The translations under genes and the position numbers were made by a program. Of a DNA stretch of 8,408 bases, positions 6,512 through 8,408 are shown in pieces. The stretch comes from Candidatus Kapaibacterium sp. (GTDB lineage Bacteria; Bacteroidota; Ignavibacteria; Kapaibacteriales; UBA2268), in the NCBI GenBank assembly GCA_938038165.1, contig CALHRB010000290.1, forward strand, positions 1-8,408, in the 5' to 3' direction. The stretch's first letter is position 1. Every line of letters starts with the position of its first letter. The notes under the pieces were generated by a model. It made no database searches, was not told the origin of the DNA, and saw only the letters and a program-made list of their open reading frames with translations.

Positions 6512-7522
6512 TTACCACCACCATTCTCTTTTGGATTTTCTGGTCATCAGGTCATTTATAGCATCAATTGGTTTAACATTTTCAAAAAGAATTTTATGAA
6601 CCTGTTCGACTATAGGAAGCTCAACACCGTGCTTAGTGCTTAAATCGTAAGCAGATTGAGTTGTGAAAACACCTTCAGCAACCATTTTCATATCATAAAC
6701 TATTTGTTCAAAACTTTTGCCTTTTCCAATTTGCTCACCAACATATCTATTTCTGCTGAAGCGACTATTACAGGTAACAATTAAGTCACCCAAACCAGAA
6801 AGCCCTGAAAAGGTTTGGGCATTGGCTCCGAGTGCAATGCCAAGGCGTGACATTTCAGCAAGACCACGTGTAATTAAAGCAGCTTTAGTATTATCACCAA
6901 GACCGAGACCATCAATGATGCCAGCAGCTATTGCAATTACATTTTTGACGGCACCACCTAATTCACAACCAATAACATCGTCGCTTGAATAAACCCGGAA
7001 ATAATTATTTGAGAAGATATTTTGAATCTCTTTTGCAATGAGATAATTTTCGGAAGCTGCAACGACAGTTGTTGGGATTTTTCTTGCAACTTCTTCTGCA
7101 TGACTGGGACCAGTCATGATAACATAGGAATCAAGACTAACATTGAAATTATCATTTAGAATTTCTGAAATTCGTCTGAGGCTGTTTTTTTCGATCCCTT
7201 TTGCAACATTGACTATTGTTTTACTGCTTAGTTCAATACTTGATTTAGAAAGTGTTTCGACTATGAATTGTGTTGGAATGGCAAGAATTAATAAATCATT
7301 ACTTAATGCTTCATTTAAATCAGTTGTGGTATAAAGATTGGGCGGAAGAGAAATATTTTTTAGATAATTAGAATTGGTATGGTTTAAATTAATTTCTTCG
7401 GCAACTTCAGATTCAAACGACCAAAGGATCACATTAAAATCTTTTTCGACGAGTAACTTGGCAAGGGCTGTTCCCCAACCACCGGCACCAATTACTGATA
7501 TTTTATTGTATTGACTAGCCAA
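6512..7522 (-). CDS. gpsA: NAD(P)-dependent glycerol-3-phosphate dehydrogenase GpsA
   Basis: GpsA reduces dihydroxyacetone phosphate to sn-glycerol 3-phosphate, the backbone of membrane phospholipids, in the cytoplasm. The 336-residue protein has family length. The N-terminal Rossmann fold has VIGAGGWGTAL (10-20), VAKGI (106-110) and TGPSHAEEVA (137-146). The C-terminal domain has CELGGAVKNV with the catalytic lysine K193, then GLGDNTKAALITRG (207-220), SGLGDLIVTC (242-251) and SRNRYVG (256-262). The start is TTG at 7522-7520: no in-frame ATG lies upstream and the Rossmann strand begins seven codons later. The protein ends in three tryptophans from a TGG triplet run. It starts 25 bp after plsY, the gene for the enzyme that uses its product, so the two very likely share an mRNA. 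Confidence 0.96.
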   Translation of the reverse strand: MASQYNKISVIGAGGWGTALAKLLVEKDFNVILWSFESEVAEEINLNHTNSNYLKNISLPPNLYTTTDLNEALSNDLLILAIPTQFIVETLSKSSIELSSKTIVNVAKGIEKNSLRRISEILNDNFNVSLDSYVIMTGPSHAEEVARKIPTTVVAASENYLIAKEIQNIFSNNYFRVYSSDDVIGCELGGAVKNVIAIAAGIIDGLGLGDNTKAALITRGLAEMSRLGIALGANAQTFSGLSGLGDLIVTCNSRFSRNRYVGEQIGKGKSFEQIVYDMKMVAEGVFTTQSAYDLSTKHGVELPIVEQVHKILFENVKPIDAINDLMTRKSKREWWW

Positions 7523-7547
7523 GTAATTAAGTATTTTTATGAATATA

Positions 7548-8243
7548 TCAGGCAGTTGAAGTGGTCTTGCACTTAATCAATTGAAGTTTTGTAAAACGAT
7601 TTTCTGTTCCTTTTAGTAGTCTGATGATATTTTTTCTATGTGCAAAAATTAAAATTAATGAGAGAATAATCGAAAAATAAATTAAGATACTATATCCGGG
7701 AATGTCAACGTGGAATAGATTATACCGCACAAAAAGTGATGAAGGAAAAGCAAAAGCAGCTGAAATAGAGCCAAGTGAAATATAACCGGAAAAAATTACA
7801 GCTAAAATAAAAATACCTACTGCTATACTAACATCAACGGGCGCTATAGCCACTAACATTCCTGCTGCAGTATTAATTCCTTTGCCGCCCTTAAAATTTA
7901 CAAAAGCAGACCATATATGACCACAAACCGCAGATAAACCTGCTATCCATTTAACTATAGTTGAGTCCTGAAACCAGGTGTAATTTCCTAAATTGATGTC
8001 TTTGCCTACAAATTCAGCTATTACAAGTACAGCTATTACTCCTTTTAATATGTCGAAGACCTGAACAATCAAGCCCCATTTCCAACCAAGCACCCGAAAT
8101 GCATTGGTGCTTCCCATATTGCCGCTGCCTTTGTCACGAATGTCGAAACCAAAGAATCTTTTGCTTATAATGACCGCTGAGGGTATAGAACCGATTAGAT
8201 AACTAAGTATTATTACTAATATTAACTTAATTATACTTTCCAT
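7548..8243 (-). CDS. plsY: Acyl-phosphate:glycerol-3-phosphate acyltransferase PlsY
   Basis: PlsY is an inner-membrane enzyme that transfers the acyl group from acyl phosphate (made by PlsX) to position 1 of glycerol 3-phosphate, giving lysophosphatidic acid. The 231-residue protein is slightly longer than many family members (about 200) because of a loop near residues 80-95 and a short basic tail. Visible motifs are IGSIPSA (17-23), GSGNMGSTNAFR (39-50), the CGHIWSAF segment with H109 leading into FKGGKGINTAAG (117-128), SLGSISAA (156-163) and AHRKNIIRLLKG (201-212). Hydrophobic segments fit about five helices. The start ATG at 8243-8241 is followed directly by the first helix. It is the first gene of the minus-strand block, with gpsA, which supplies its substrate, 25 bp downstream. 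Confidence 0.96.
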   Translation of the reverse strand: MESIIKLILVIILSYLIGSIPSAVIISKRFFGFDIRDKGSGNMGSTNAFRVLGWKWGLIVQVFDILKGVIAVLVIAEFVGKDINLGNYTWFQDSTIVKWIAGLSAVCGHIWSAFVNFKGGKGINTAAGMLVAIAPVDVSIAVGIFILAVIFSGYISLGSISAAFAFPSSLFVRYNLFHVDIPGYSILIYFSIILSLILIFAHRKNIIRLLKGTENRFTKLQLIKCKTTSTA

Positions 8244-8282
8244 TCTTAAATCTTATAAAATGTTAAAACTAAATAAATTAAT

Positions 8283-8319
8283 AATTACAAAACGTTTTAT
8301 CCCTTTTGAAATTGTAATT
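8283..8319. repeat. Inverted repeat overlapping the plsY promoter candidate
   Basis: AATTACAA (8283-8290) and TTGTAATT (8312-8319) are perfect 8-bp inverted arms with a 21-nt spacer. The right arm overlaps the proposed -10 element and the left arm adjoins a 10-bp palindrome AAAACGTTTT (8289-8298). The position would suit a repressor operator over the transcription start. AT-rich DNA produces such repeats by chance, so this is tentative. Confidence 0.3.
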
Positions 8320-8344
8320 TATCAGCTTTTGTAAATATTGACAA
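8316..8344 (-). promoter_or_regulatory. Candidate sigma-70-type promoter for plsY-gpsA
   Basis: On the minus strand TTGTCA (8344-8339, five of six matches to TTGACA) and TAAATT (8321-8316, four of six to TATAAT) are separated by 17 nt. Transcription would begin near 8309, giving a leader of about 65 nt before the plsY ATG. I did not find a Bacteroidetes-type TAnnTTTG element in this spacer. The spacing and -35 match make this the best promoter candidate in the window, but it is unproven. Confidence 0.4.
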
Positions 8345-8408
8345 TTAACATCACGTTAAAAATAATTAATTTTTAGTAAATTTTGTTAAAATTTGAAAAA
8401 TAATATAA

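Larger units (their letters stand above)
8244..8408. other. AT-rich region upstream of plsY at window edge
   Basis: The last 165 bp contain no ORF or RNA gene that I can support. They are very AT-rich and carry the promoter candidate and inverted repeat listed separately. What lies to the right is outside the window. Confidence 0.6.

Noticed and set aside
6261..7334. Plus-strand ORFs inside pdxJ and gpsA
   Set aside because: They lie opposite conserved catalytic blocks and are explained as shadows.
1..8408. Defence, toxin-antitoxin, mobile-element, CRISPR or phage content
   Set aside because: No transposase, terminal repeats, regularly spaced repeats or toxin/antitoxin-like pair were seen; all large ORFs but one are core-metabolism or housekeeping genes.

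Overview
The window is ordinary, gene-dense bacterial chromosome, AT-rich (by eye about one third GC). It holds eight protein genes: seven recognisable housekeeping genes and one unidentified small ORF. I see no mobile element, CRISPR array, tRNA, rRNA or phage gene. Almost no start codon is preceded by a Shine-Dalgarno sequence, as in the Bacteroidetes/Chlorobi/Ignavibacteria (FCB) group. The rhomboid's C-terminal tail and the protein flavour also fit that group. An Ignavibacteria-like organism is my best guess, from general impression and not from a search.

Layout. Positions 1-1000 (minus) carry the first 333 codons of rimO, cut by the window edge. A 231-bp AT-rich divergent spacer follows. 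Then a plus-strand run has a 127-aa unidentified ORF (1232-1615), a six-TM rhomboid protease (1672-2607) and ispG (2661-3731), separated by 56 and 53 bp. The end of ispG overlaps by 16 bp the end of a minus-strand block read from right to left: plsY (8243-7548), gpsA (7522-6512), pdxJ (6412-5660) and an asnB-type amidotransferase (5647-3716). Spacings in this block are 25, 99 and 12 bp. The last 165 bp hold a candidate promoter for plsY.

How the genes work together. GpsA makes sn-glycerol 3-phosphate and PlsY acylates it, so this adjacent pair forms the entry to phospholipid synthesis. PdxJ (vitamin B6) consumes 1-deoxy-D-xylulose 5-phosphate, also the source of the MEP isoprenoid pathway in which IspG acts, so two DXP-fed enzymes lie in convergent units. 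RimO and IspG both need [4Fe-4S] clusters. AsnB makes asparagine or amidates another acceptor.

I found no convincing undescribed system. The points most worth a second look are the unidentified 127-aa ORF beside the rhomboid, the overlapping convergent ispG/asnB ends, the compact IspG in an apparently FCB-type genome, and small inverted repeats near the plsY and pdxJ starts.
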